Below are positions 1 to 8,375 of a DNA stretch of 64,000 nt, one piece after another; the stretch's first letter is position 1; every line of letters begins with the position of its first letter. Made by a program: the position numbers and the translations under genes. The notes below the pieces were generated by a model. It was not told where the DNA came from and did not search any database. It saw only the letters and a program-made list of their open reading frames with translations. The stretch is from Abyssalbus ytuae (GTDB lineage: Bacteria; Bacteroidota; Bacteroidia; Flavobacteriales; Flavobacteriaceae), in NCBI RefSeq assembly GCF_022807975.1, contig NZ_CP094358.1, forward strand, positions 1,550,001 through 1,614,000, read 5' to 3'.

Positions 1-1
1 G

Positions 2-157
2 TGGGTAGACACTGAAGGGGAAACCAATAAAGATGAAGCCATATTTTTTTCAATGGGATTGTTAAATAGTGGAACTCTTTATAAAAAATCAAGCCAGGCA
101 AAATTCAGGAAACATAGTAGTATGGGGGTTGGATTTAACATTGACGTGAGATATTAA
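2..157 (+). CDS. C-terminal end of an outer-membrane-type protein (partial)
   Basis: The window opens inside an open frame of 51 codons that ends in TAA at 155-157; its start lies to the left. The visible tail alternates polar and hydrophobic residues and ends in VGFNIDVRY, that is, an amphipathic strand closing on an aromatic residue. That is the usual ending of a beta-barrel outer membrane protein, so a barrel or porin-like protein is the best guess. No family can be named from so short a piece. Confidence 0.5.
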   Translation, partial: WVDTEGETNKDEAIFFSMGLLNSGTLYKKSSQAKFRKHSSMGVGFNIDVRY

Positions 158-324
158 AAGCAATGTACATCATCAACTATACTATACTTCACTCCCCCAC
201 TTTCCATCATTAATGACTCACCCCATATTGTAAAATATACTTTACCTGTTGTGGTATAAATTAGTTTATTTATCGGTACAGGTTATAATTATACGTTGAT
301 GTAAAAGATAATGTCTGGCTGCAC

Positions 325-345
325 GGAACCCCTTGTTCCTTTTTT
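325..345 (+). terminator. Weak candidate terminator
   Basis: GGAAC at 325-329 pairs with GTTCC at 335-339 over a 5-nt loop and is followed by six T. It could end the transcript of the partial gene that stops at 157, but the stem is short and 168 nt downstream. Confidence 0.3.
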
Positions 346-653
346 CCTTCAAATCTACTGAGGACGGACAGTTTGAAATGATCCTATACTATGCCTTCTT
401 CTACCTACAAAAATAAAAGCCCGTATAGCTTAGGTGTCCTCTCGCCTCAAAGAGCGTTGCGGTTGTTTCCAATACCGCCACCATACCATACGGGCAAGCT
501 TTTTAATCATCATCTTTGGTCTCCGGCCTGCTGCACCCGTAAAAGCTTTTATAAGTCCTGTACATTCAGGAACATCCTTCCCCGCCAGAACGGATCTTTC
601 GGGCTGGCCCACCAGAACAGCTCTGTCGGGCTCTCGGAAACCCCGTAATCACT

Positions 654-830
654 GGTGCACGAATGTTCCGACCATCCTAAAACCCAAGAACGCTGGTGCA
701 CACATGTTCTGACTATCCTAAAACCCAGGAACCCCGGTGCACAAATGTTCCGACCATCCTAAAACCCAGGAACCCCGGTGCACAAATGTTCCAACCATCC
801 TAAAACTCAGGAACCCTGGTGCACACATGT
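654..830. repeat. 41-bp tandem repeat, about 4.3 copies
   Basis: GGTGCAC occurs at 654, 695, 736, 777 and 818, exactly 41 bp apart each time. Each unit continues with an ATGTTCC-like segment, then ACCATCCTAAAACCCAGGAA. Units 3 and 4 are nearly identical and the outer ones carry a few substitutions. The period is not a multiple of three, which argues against coding. The units abut with no spacers, so this is not a CRISPR array. Each unit begins with the palindrome GTGCAC. Confidence 0.85.
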
Positions 831-911
831 TTCACCCTTCCGCCAACTAAAAACCCGAAGGCAGTAGTAATTACCTCCCGACTGTGATCATTCAATCCCC
901 TATCATCACTC

Positions 912-1562
912 TTAACGGTAGGCATCTACCAGTTCGGCAAGTTCCCGGTAAACAGTTACCAGGGTTTCATCGGCAGCTACTTTCGTATAGGCAAAAAACA
1001 TGGTATACAATTCTTCTAACGCAGCAACCAAAGCAGGTGCTGCGGCCGAAGCCGATTGTGTAGCGGAATATTTTACAGTACTTTCAAGATACTCTTTGGA
1101 TGCTGCCTTAAAGTTTTCATTCGCCACTTTAATCTTATCAACCCACCGTACCAGGTGAGGCATCCCCTGCATATCTACCGTTTCCAACTCTGCCAACAGG
1201 TTATCAATAGCAGCAGTCTCTTCATCATAAGGCAGCCTGTTAATATCAGCACTGTACTTTCTGGCTACCTGCCGGAGTTTCCCTACTATCTCCTGCAGTA
1301 CTGTATCTTCCTGCGGATAGTTTTTTTCGATTTTTATGCCCATAAAAAGGCTGGAGAGATACTTATCCCTGATGTTATCCAATGCTCTTTTATCCGATAC
1401 AGTAAATTCCTTTAACATTCCCGAACGAAAGGGTTCAAAAGCAGCCTCTACAGCAGCCACATAAGTCGCTATCTGCTCAACAGGTTTGGTAAGTTCCAGT
1501 GTTTGTTCCGTTAATGTTTGTAATTGTCCCAGCCGGAGTTGGGGAATAGATATTATTTCCAT
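912..1562 (-). CDS. DUF6261-like protein of unknown function
   Basis: This is a 216-residue protein without signal peptide or membrane segment. It is predicted to be almost entirely helical, with many Ala, Glu and Leu residues and no cysteine. The opening MEIISIPQLRLGQ and the helical layout resemble the DUF6261 proteins found repeatedly in Bacteroidota genomes; the family match is from memory and moderate. Function is unknown. The gene stands alone, with the 41-bp tandem array just downstream of its 3' end and a 297-bp gap upstream. Confidence 0.6.
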   Translation of the reverse strand: MEIISIPQLRLGQLQTLTEQTLELTKPVEQIATYVAAVEAAFEPFRSGMLKEFTVSDKRALDNIRDKYLSSLFMGIKIEKNYPQEDTVLQEIVGKLRQVARKYSADINRLPYDEETAAIDNLLAELETVDMQGMPHLVRWVDKIKVANENFKAASKEYLESTVKYSATQSASAAAPALVAALEELYTMFFAYTKVAADETLVTVYRELAELVDAYR

Positions 1563-1859
1563 AAAGAAAGTTTTAATTTGTAATCTTCTTCTTTAAGAAT
1601 ATTAAAAATAGAAGAAAGAAGCTACGCACCTATGCTAAAATCAATAAGTGTAACGCAGGAAGAATAAGTGGGCGGATTTAATGATTAGTTGGCAGTATTT
1701 ACACTGACCTTGCCTGCACAGGAATGACAAAGTACAGGAAGTTTTCTCACTGGGAAAAAACACCTGCAAATAACTATCTTAGCTGCAGGTTAATACCGGT
1801 TCCTCTGCTCCGGCAACAACCCTGTATAAAACAGGCAACCAATTTAAGTACTATATTCA

Positions 1860-2282
1860 ATGAAACAATCAATAATACATATTGCCCTGGTAATAAGAAA
1901 TTATGATGAGGCTATCGATTTTTATACCAACAAATTAAATTTCACATTAATTGAAGATACTTACCAACCGGAACAAAATAAAAGGTGGGTGGTAATAGCA
2001 CCTCCTAATTCAACCGGAACTACAATTTTACTGGCCAGGGCTTCAAAACCCGAACAAGAGCGGTTTATCGGGAACCAAACAGGCGGAAGGGTATTTCTCT
2101 TCCTAAACTCCGATGATTTTTGGAGAGACTATTATGAAATGACCTCCAAAGGAATTGAGTTTGTAAGAGAACCCAAAAAAGCAGACTATGGAACTGTGGC
2201 AGTATTTAAAGATCTGTATGGCAATTTATGGGACTTACTCGAATTAAATCCCGGACATCCCCTGGCCGGAAGAGTGGAATAA
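1860..2282 (+). CDS. VOC-family (glyoxalase/bleomycin-resistance fold) protein
   Basis: This 140-residue cytoplasmic protein has the beta-alpha-beta-beta-beta layout of a vicinal oxygen chelate domain pair. His7 in the first strand (IIHIALVIRN) sits where the first metal ligand falls. The C-terminal DLYGNLWDLLEL carries the typical second-half signature with its acidic residue. Family members include lactoylglutathione lyases, dioxygenases and antibiotic-binding proteins, and the substrate cannot be told here. The gene is not in an operon. Confidence 0.8.
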   Translation: MKQSIIHIALVIRNYDEAIDFYTNKLNFTLIEDTYQPEQNKRWVVIAPPNSTGTTILLARASKPEQERFIGNQTGGRVFLFLNSDDFWRDYYEMTSKGIEFVREPKKADYGTVAVFKDLYGNLWDLLELNPGHPLAGRVE

Positions 2283-2374
2283 AAACTAAACCACTCGAAA
2301 AATACATGCCAAATATCCTGTGTTTTTATAAATATTAAAGATACTATTTAAACCGTTTAGCTGCTAACGGCTTT

Positions 2375-4792
2375 TTAATCTAATCTTTTTTGCTCATCTT
2401 CTGAACCGGAAGATCTCTTCTCTTTCTTTTTTAAATTTGTATCCCCAAACGGAATGGACAAATTTATTCTAAAAACAGGTCCTTCTCCATCATATTTCCA
2501 GTCATATAAAATTCCCTGACCGGATAAATCTGCCCTAATTGGCCATTGACTACTGCTATTGAATACATCACTTACATTAAGAGATACAACTGTACCATTA
2601 TGAAACTTTTTTTGCAGTCCGATGTCTAATCCGTAACGAGAAGCAACCCTGGCCACCCCTACATCATACGCTGAGGCATAGGTTGCATTAGCTTCAAGTT
2701 GCCATTGGTTCCCTATATTAAAAGTATGATTTGAAGTAATTGCCACATTACCGGCATTTCTTTCTGAAGTTTTATTTTCAATTACTGTAGATAGATTACG
2801 AAGATATCCTATAATACTATATCGGCTAGACCACCAATCGTTAATTTTCCATGGGAAATTAGCCGAAAGCGAAAAAATGTTACTTTTTAAACCTTGCCCT
2901 GGTTTAACAATAACCAACTGGTCATCTCTATCTAACCCGGGTTGCAGGCTATAGATTGGGCGTTGGATATTAGAAAACTCAAATCCGAATTGAAAGTTTT
3001 TGTAGCGATAATCAAGTTTATATTGATTGGAATTGGCAGGAATCAGGTTAGGATTTCCGGTAAACAATGTGTTCTGGTTGAAAAAATAAAAGTATGGTGC
3101 CAGACTTTGAAATCCCGGGCGTTCAATTCGTTTCACATAGGAAAGATTAAATTCATTAGTCTCATTTGGCTTATAATTTAAGTACATACTTGGAAATAAA
3201 TTACCCCTGGCCCGATCTACAATAGAGCCTTGATTATCTGCATTAAGTTCCAGGTTGTAATATTCATAGCGTAGCCCCGATTTTAGTAATAAAGAAGAGT
3301 TTAATTGCCAGTCTAAAGATATATACCCGGCATATATCTCTTCATTCATTGTAAACTTATCAGTATAGTCAGGATCATCAACATAATCATCATCTTCTTT
3401 AAAGGCTACCTGTACCGAGTTTTTAAAATCGGACATAGTTGTTTTAAAACCAGTTTCTATTTTAATCTTATCAAAAATCCCTAATTGCCAATCTACTTTT
3501 AAAACATGTATGTGCAGTGGTGTTTCTGACAAAGACAGGAAATCTTCTTCACTGATCAGAGAACCATCTCTAGTGTTTACAACGTTATATACACTAGGAT
3601 TGTTACGCCTAAAGGATATGTAGTCATAATCTACGCTAAAACTATTTTCTTCAGAAAAATTATGCCTTATATTGAAGTTTAATAAATTACGAAAGAGCTT
3701 ATTCTCTTCAATACTTGCTACAAATTGTTTTGAGAAGCCAAATAACTCACTTTCTATATTCGTATCTGAAGTGGCATCCATTTCCCAATCCCTGTTATTG
3801 AAGTTAAACAACAATCCAGCAACAGTATTATTGCTAAGATTATAGTCTACCCCTACTTCGCCTGAATACAATCCGGTCATTGTATTCCTGTTCGAAAATA
3901 AATCAGAAATAACCCTTTCATCAGAATATGTATAATCTGTTATTAATGAAATTCTTTGTGTTTCATTATTTACATTAGCAGATAGATTACTATAGAGATA
4001 TAATCGATTTTTCCTGAAGGTCATATTGACAGAACCACCGTATTTCATTTGTTCTCCATAAGCTATATTACCAGAAATCCTTCCTGTAAAGCCTTCAAGA
4101 TCACTTTTAATCATATTAATATTAATAACCCCTGCATTACCCTGGGCATCATAACTGGCAGGAGGAGCAGTAATGAGTTCAATATTTTTAATATTATCAA
4201 CCGGCATACTTTCCAATAAATTAATAAGGTCCGAGGGTTCCATTCTAACTTGTTTATTGTTGATCATTACCAGCACACCTTGCTTACCCATTAAGTTAAT
4301 TTCATTAGTAGCCCGGTTAATACTAACCGAGGGCGATTTGCTTAATACATTTAATGCTGTATTGCCTGCATTAGTTACACTGCTTTGAACGTTAACAATA
4401 GTTCTGTCAATTTTTTTTTCGAACAAGGGTTTTTTAGCTATAAGAATAACTTCTGATAAGGTTTCAACACTTTCTTTTAAAATAACTTCTCCCAAATCAA
4501 TAATTTCTTTTGATGCAGCAAGGTTTATACGATAGTCTTCAAAACCAATATTCTGAATGGTCAACATAGCTGAAACTGAATTATTGAAAGCTATCTCAAA
4601 GTCTCCGTTTTCATCAGTAATAGTTCCTTTTAAAAGAGAAGATTCCGAATTTTTGAAAAGAAGTATATTAGCATAAGGGATTGGATTATGATCTTCCTGT
4701 ATTACCTTTCCTTTAACCATGGATTGTCCTATAAGTAAATTGCTAAAGAAGTAACATACAATAAGAGGCAAAAATAGGCGATAATGATTCAT
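2375..4792 (-). CDS. Outer-membrane beta-barrel receptor with CarboxypepD-like N-terminus
   Basis: An 805-residue outer membrane protein. Residues 1-22 form a signal peptide. Residues about 25-110 are a carboxypeptidase-regulatory-like beta-sandwich. About 125-220 form a TonB-receptor-like plug, including GKQGVLVMINNKQV and an NAGVINI end. The rest is a beta-barrel of the outer membrane beta-barrel family 3 type. The charged C-terminal tail after the last strand (KKKEKRSSGSEDEQKR) is periplasmic. It lacks the SusC-specific length of about 1000 residues and has no SusD neighbour, so the ligand is unknown. It is divergent from a kinase/LytTR pair across a 220-bp gap, a layout that suggests that pair may control it. 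Confidence 0.85.
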   Translation of the reverse strand: MNHYRLFLPLIVCYFFSNLLIGQSMVKGKVIQEDHNPIPYANILLFKNSESSLLKGTITDENGDFEIAFNNSVSAMLTIQNIGFEDYRINLAASKEIIDLGEVILKESVETLSEVILIAKKPLFEKKIDRTIVNVQSSVTNAGNTALNVLSKSPSVSINRATNEINLMGKQGVLVMINNKQVRMEPSDLINLLESMPVDNIKNIELITAPPASYDAQGNAGVININMIKSDLEGFTGRISGNIAYGEQMKYGGSVNMTFRKNRLYLYSNLSANVNNETQRISLITDYTYSDERVISDLFSNRNTMTGLYSGEVGVDYNLSNNTVAGLLFNFNNRDWEMDATSDTNIESELFGFSKQFVASIEENKLFRNLLNFNIRHNFSEENSFSVDYDYISFRRNNPSVYNVVNTRDGSLISEEDFLSLSETPLHIHVLKVDWQLGIFDKIKIETGFKTTMSDFKNSVQVAFKEDDDYVDDPDYTDKFTMNEEIYAGYISLDWQLNSSLLLKSGLRYEYYNLELNADNQGSIVDRARGNLFPSMYLNYKPNETNEFNLSYVKRIERPGFQSLAPYFYFFNQNTLFTGNPNLIPANSNQYKLDYRYKNFQFGFEFSNIQRPIYSLQPGLDRDDQLVIVKPGQGLKSNIFSLSANFPWKINDWWSSRYSIIGYLRNLSTVIENKTSERNAGNVAITSNHTFNIGNQWQLEANATYASAYDVGVARVASRYGLDIGLQKKFHNGTVVSLNVSDVFNSSSQWPIRADLSGQGILYDWKYDGEGPVFRINLSIPFGDTNLKKKEKRSSGSEDEQKRLD

Positions 4793-4897
4793 TTTTCTTT
4801 AATTTTCTACGAATGTATGTCTCTCAAACAATCCGTTAGAAAGAAAATGCCTTAGGTTCAATAGTATAGGACATAAGGTGCTACTATCAATATAAAT

Positions 4898-4923
4898 GCA
4901 GTTTGTATAATAAATCAGTTTCT
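4898..4923 (+). promoter_or_regulatory. Candidate LytTR-type direct repeat between divergent genes
   Basis: GCAGTTTGT at 4898-4906 and TCAGTTTCT at 4915-4923 each match the LytTR half-site consensus in eight of nine positions. Their start-to-start distance is 17 bp, against the usual 21-22. A third partial match, TCCGTTAGA, lies near 4832. They sit between the receptor gene and the kinase gene. This is inference from consensus only. Confidence 0.25.
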
Positions 4924-5012
4924 TTAAATGAATAAATTTGTTGCTGGTACTTTATTATACCGATTTGAATAAAAATATGCGTTTATTGTAGCCCAAAAAG
5001 TGATCAGTATAT

Positions 5013-6056
5013 ATGTTTTCATTTGATAAAGAATATAAAGGATGGAGCCTTGAGCGTATTTCGCGTCATATACTATACTGGGGATTTTGGCTAAGCTTCT
5101 ATTGTATTGTTAACGGATCTCAGTACGGTAACAGGTATGTTGAATGGTTTCTGTTTGAAGCATTAATCATGACCGTAAAACTTCCATATGCTTATTTTGT
5201 TACATACTATTTATTACCAAAATTTCTACCTGACAAAAAATATGTGCTATTAGGTATATCGGTATTATTATCTGCCTTGGTAGCTGTAGTTTTCATATTG
5301 TTGATATACAATCACTTTCCTTATACCATGAAAGATGAAGAATCAATCTTATGGTCGGGAAAAACTTTTTACCGGATTTTAGATTTAATATACATAGCTT
5401 CCCTCGTGGTAATCATTAAGTTGGTACAAGAGTATTACCGACAGAAAAGGGCAAATACGCAACTTCGGGAAGAAAAAATAAATGCCGAATTACAGATTTT
5501 GAGGAATCAATTACAACCTCATTTTCTTTTCAACACATTAAATAATATAAATAGCCTTATTATTTCTAATGATAATAGAGCTTCTAATGCTGTGTTAAAG
5601 CTATCAGATATGTTAAGCTATATGTTGTACGACTGTAATGTAGACCAGGTAATGATGGGCAAGGAGGTTGATTTAATTAAAAATTATATGCAACTTGAAA
5701 AAATAAGATATGGAGATCGTCTGGAACTGTCATTCCAGGTATCTGGTGAAATCCATCAGAGATTTATTGCACCATTGTTGTTGATGCCTTTTGTAGAAAA
5801 TGCATTTAAACACGGAATAGCAAAAAGCGAAAAAAAATCCTGGATACGAATCTATTTAGATGTAACCGGTGATGATTTATCTTTTATGGTAGAAAACAGC
5901 CTGCCCGAAGAGTTTGAGAATGATTTCCCGCGACTTAAAAGCGGAATCGGTTTGGATAATCTTAAAAAGCGTTTAAAATTATTATATCCTAATCGTTATT
6001 CGATTAGTAGTAATACACACGATTCTTATTTGATAAATCTAAAAATTCATTTATGA
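5013..6056 (+). CDS. LytS-type membrane sensor histidine kinase
   Basis: A 347-residue kinase. Four membrane segments lie in residues about 20-140, followed by a short coiled coil. The phospho-acceptor His170 sits in QLQPHFLFNTLNN, the hallmark of the His_kinase (PF06580) group. The ATPase domain shows an N-box (VENAFKHG, about 261-268) and a G-box (GIGLDNLKKRL, about 311-321). It has no separate periplasmic sensor domain, so the signal is presumably sensed in the membrane. Its stop overlaps the start of the LytTR regulator by 4 nt (ATGA), so the two form a translationally coupled two-component pair. Confidence 0.92.
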   Translation: MFSFDKEYKGWSLERISRHILYWGFWLSFYCIVNGSQYGNRYVEWFLFEALIMTVKLPYAYFVTYYLLPKFLPDKKYVLLGISVLLSALVAVVFILLIYNHFPYTMKDEESILWSGKTFYRILDLIYIASLVVIIKLVQEYYRQKRANTQLREEKINAELQILRNQLQPHFLFNTLNNINSLIISNDNRASNAVLKLSDMLSYMLYDCNVDQVMMGKEVDLIKNYMQLEKIRYGDRLELSFQVSGEIHQRFIAPLLLMPFVENAFKHGIAKSEKKSWIRIYLDVTGDDLSFMVENSLPEEFENDFPRLKSGIGLDNLKKRLKLLYPNRYSISSNTHDSYLINLKIHL

Positions 6057-6775
6057 ACTGTATGATCGTGGAAGATGAACTTCCGGCAGTAAAAGTCCTT
6101 GAAAACTATATTTCACATTTTAGTGATTTAAAAATCGAGAGTGTTCATAATAATGCTATCGATGCTATTTCAGAGTTACAGAAAACTCATTATGACATTC
6201 TTTTCCTGGACATTCAATTACCAAAAATGTCAGGTATACAATTACTTAATTCATTAAAAAACTACCCGGCTGTCATTCTTACCACTGCACATCGCGAATT
6301 TGCTTTGGAAGGATATGAACTAGAAATTACGGACTATTTGCTGAAACCTATAACTTTTGAGCGATTTACCAAAGGGATAACAAAAGTTTATAAAAATATG
6401 CAGAAACAATTCATAGCTCCTGAGATACCTGTACAAAAAGAGAGATCATTTTTTTCTGCTCCTTTTATCTATGTTAAAAGTGAACGGGAATACATCAAGA
6501 TTCTCTTAAAAGACCTTTTATATATTGAAAGTATAAAGAATCATGTGAAATTAGTAACCCGTACAGAAAGTATTATCTCATTAATGAGTCTCTCCCATAT
6601 TGAAGAGAAATTACCGGAGAAATATTTTTTACGTGTTCACCGGTCTTATATTGTCTCAGCACACCATATAGAAAGATTTACCCAAAATAGTATTACAATC
6701 CATAAAAAAAGTATTCCTATTGGGCGTCATTACAAACAACTGTTCTTATCATGGATGAGTGATTCTATTGTTTAA
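6053..6775 (+). CDS. LytTR-family response regulator
   Basis: This 240-residue regulator has a receiver domain (1-115) and a LytTR DNA-binding domain (about 135-238). The receiver has the acidic pocket in VEDE, phospho-acceptor Asp53 in LFLDIQLP, a conserved Thr near 77-78 and Lys98 in LLKPI. It is the partner of the kinase just upstream, whose reading frame it overlaps. Likely targets are the adjacent outer-membrane receptor or the surface genes downstream, but this is inferred from position. Confidence 0.92.
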   Translation: MNCMIVEDELPAVKVLENYISHFSDLKIESVHNNAIDAISELQKTHYDILFLDIQLPKMSGIQLLNSLKNYPAVILTTAHREFALEGYELEITDYLLKPITFERFTKGITKVYKNMQKQFIAPEIPVQKERSFFSAPFIYVKSEREYIKILLKDLLYIESIKNHVKLVTRTESIISLMSLSHIEEKLPEKYFLRVHRSYIVSAHHIERFTQNSITIHKKSIPIGRHYKQLFLSWMSDSIV

Positions 6776-6803
6776 CATACCAAAGAAATACAATATTTTT
6801 TTA

Positions 6804-7406
6804 ATGAAAACCATCTCTGATTCAGATCGTCAATTATTATATGATTACATCCGGTTGGCCACACCCATAAGTGATGACTTATTTTCTGAAGTGATTAAGT
6901 ACTTTAAAAAAAAGAAATACTTAAAAGGAGAAACCATTTTAAAAGAAGGTGAGATAGAATCCAGATCCAATATTGTTGCCAAAGGTGTGGTTCATCAGTT
7001 TTTTTATCATGACGACACGCCTATTACGACAAACATTACACCAAAAGGCCTTTCATTCAACAGTCTCAAAAGCTATATCAACGGAACACCCTCCCAAGAA
7101 ATACAGGAAGCCATTACAGATGTAGAAATATTATCCATAGAAAAAAAAGATATTGAAATGCTTGCAAAAAAATGGACTGAGATGGGGTATGTTTTGTACA
7201 GGATTCATGAATATATTTTGCTGGACAGGGAAAATAGGATGAGTTTACTTCAGTATAGAAATCCATCAAAAAGATTTCAACTTTTCCATGAAATAGTGGA
7301 GCGATCAAATTGGATATTGGAAAATACTCCCGACAAATACATTGCCTGTTATTTAAATATGACTCCTCAACAATATAGTAAAGAAAAACACCTTCAAAAG
7401 GGGTGA
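6804..7406 (+). CDS. Crp/Fnr-family transcriptional regulator
   Basis: The 200-residue protein starts at the ATG at 6804 (MKTISDSDRQLL). An in-frame ATG 45 nt earlier lies inside the upstream gene and adds a non-conserved leader. Residues about 20-130 form a cyclic-nucleotide-binding-type jelly roll with KGETILKEGE. The C-terminal helix-turn-helix core is IACYLNMTPQQYSK, followed by only seven residues. The usual nucleotide-binding Arg-Ser pair is not evident, so the ligand may differ from cAMP. It follows the LytTR regulator by 28 nt and probably shares its transcript. Confidence 0.8.
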   Translation: MKTISDSDRQLLYDYIRLATPISDDLFSEVIKYFKKKKYLKGETILKEGEIESRSNIVAKGVVHQFFYHDDTPITTNITPKGLSFNSLKSYINGTPSQEIQEAITDVEILSIEKKDIEMLAKKWTEMGYVLYRIHEYILLDRENRMSLLQYRNPSKRFQLFHEIVERSNWILENTPDKYIACYLNMTPQQYSKEKHLQKG

Positions 7407-7428
7407 AAAATTCAAAAAATTAGTATCA

Positions 7429-7460
7429 AGTTATCTGAGGATAATTTCATTTCGATAACT
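7429..7460. promoter_or_regulatory. Imperfect palindrome upstream of a secreted-protein gene
   Basis: AGTTATCTGAGGATAATT at 7429-7446 is an 18-bp palindrome with two mismatched pairs. It closely matches the perfect palindrome upstream of the LRR lipoprotein gene at 9661. A further GATAACT at 7454-7460 gives a second, exact pairing with AGTTATC at 7429. It lies about 80-110 bp before the start at 7538, a reasonable operator position. Confidence 0.4.
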
Positions 7461-7537
7461 AATTATTTCTTTTGTACTCAAAACTGTTTTTTCACAGTCA
7501 AAATAGCCTACATATTTTACAACTAGAGAATTGAAAA

Positions 7538-8236
7538 ATGATTTTAAAAACTAACATCCGGTTTATTTTATTACAACTATTATTAATTGCCTCAAATATT
7601 ACCCTTGCACAGGGAACTGACAAAGTGTACAATCATGAGCTAGCGACCTCAGAATTAGAGGAAACACAAACAAGACTTAAAGCAGGTGAATCTTTTGAGC
7701 TGAATCCAGAGTTATTTGAGTACATTTATTTGAATATTAATACCTTCCCTTCTATACCAATAGATGCCGGGATTGAAGAAAGGATGCAAAGTTTTACACC
7801 GATTTTCAATCAACTAACTTTTATTTTAAAATCCTTGGTAATAGAATCTCGTGACTCTATTTCTGTTGAGCATGCCATGATAATTGCATCACTTGGTTAT
7901 CAATCTGTAAACTTACTATCACTTGGAAATGAGTACATGGAGACGCTGGATAAAAGCGATCCTACTTATACAATTAGAGAAAAGGGATATAACCGAGCAA
8001 CCTCGGGCATTCAGGATTTCTTAATAGGATATATTATAACTACTTTTTTGGAAAACAAATACGAAGGTGTTGATAGCATATTAACATCTAGCCTAATTGT
8101 TTTTGCACCAAAAATTATGAACGAGTTGCCCAAAGATAAGAGGAAAGCCACTACTAAACTTATTAAAAAATACATTGGGAACAAAAACGACCTTCGATTA
8201 AATAAAGAATATCAAGAATTATTAGATGTGTTGTAG
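7538..8236 (+). CDS. Secreted protein of unknown function
   Basis: A 232-residue protein with a signal peptide (about 1-25, ending ITLAQG), hence exported to the periplasm or beyond. There is no lipobox cysteine, no membrane segment after the signal and no type IX sorting tail. The mature part is mixed helical, with a central serine- and leucine-rich stretch (SLGYQSVNLLSLGN) and a lysine-rich end. I do not recognise the family. It sits between a Crp-like regulator and two lipoprotein genes and is preceded by a palindrome shared with the LRR lipoprotein gene. Confidence 0.7.
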   Translation: MILKTNIRFILLQLLLIASNITLAQGTDKVYNHELATSELEETQTRLKAGESFELNPELFEYIYLNINTFPSIPIDAGIEERMQSFTPIFNQLTFILKSLVIESRDSISVEHAMIIASLGYQSVNLLSLGNEYMETLDKSDPTYTIREKGYNRATSGIQDFLIGYIITTFLENKYEGVDSILTSSLIVFAPKIMNELPKDKRKATTKLIKKYIGNKNDLRLNKEYQELLDVL

Positions 8237-8375
8237 AAAGTACTATGTCAGCTTTCCTGAAAGTTGTCCATTAAAATTAGAATTGACTAAGCAAAAAGCG
8301 AAGCTACATAATGGGTCACAATTTTAACCGTAATAACACCTTAGAATGTTTTTTTTAAAATTTAAACTTAAAAAC

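Larger units (their letters stand above)
158..911. other. 754-bp gap without a supportable gene
   Basis: The first part is AT-rich. From about 430 to 840 the DNA is noticeably GC-richer and low in complexity. It holds two imperfect copies of a roughly 28-bp segment beginning CCAGAAC (near 584 and 612), then the 41-bp tandem array listed separately. Open frames of 60-92 codons exist on both strands, but they overlap each other, run into the non-triplet repeat and show no recognisable protein features, so none is called. Confidence 0.5.

Noticed and set aside
391-712. Overlapping open frames of 60-92 codons on both strands
   Set aside because: They run into the non-triplet tandem repeat, overlap one another and have no recognisable features or plausible N-terminus.
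654-830. Possible CRISPR array
   Set aside because: The 41-bp units abut directly, with no unique spacers, and no cas gene is near.
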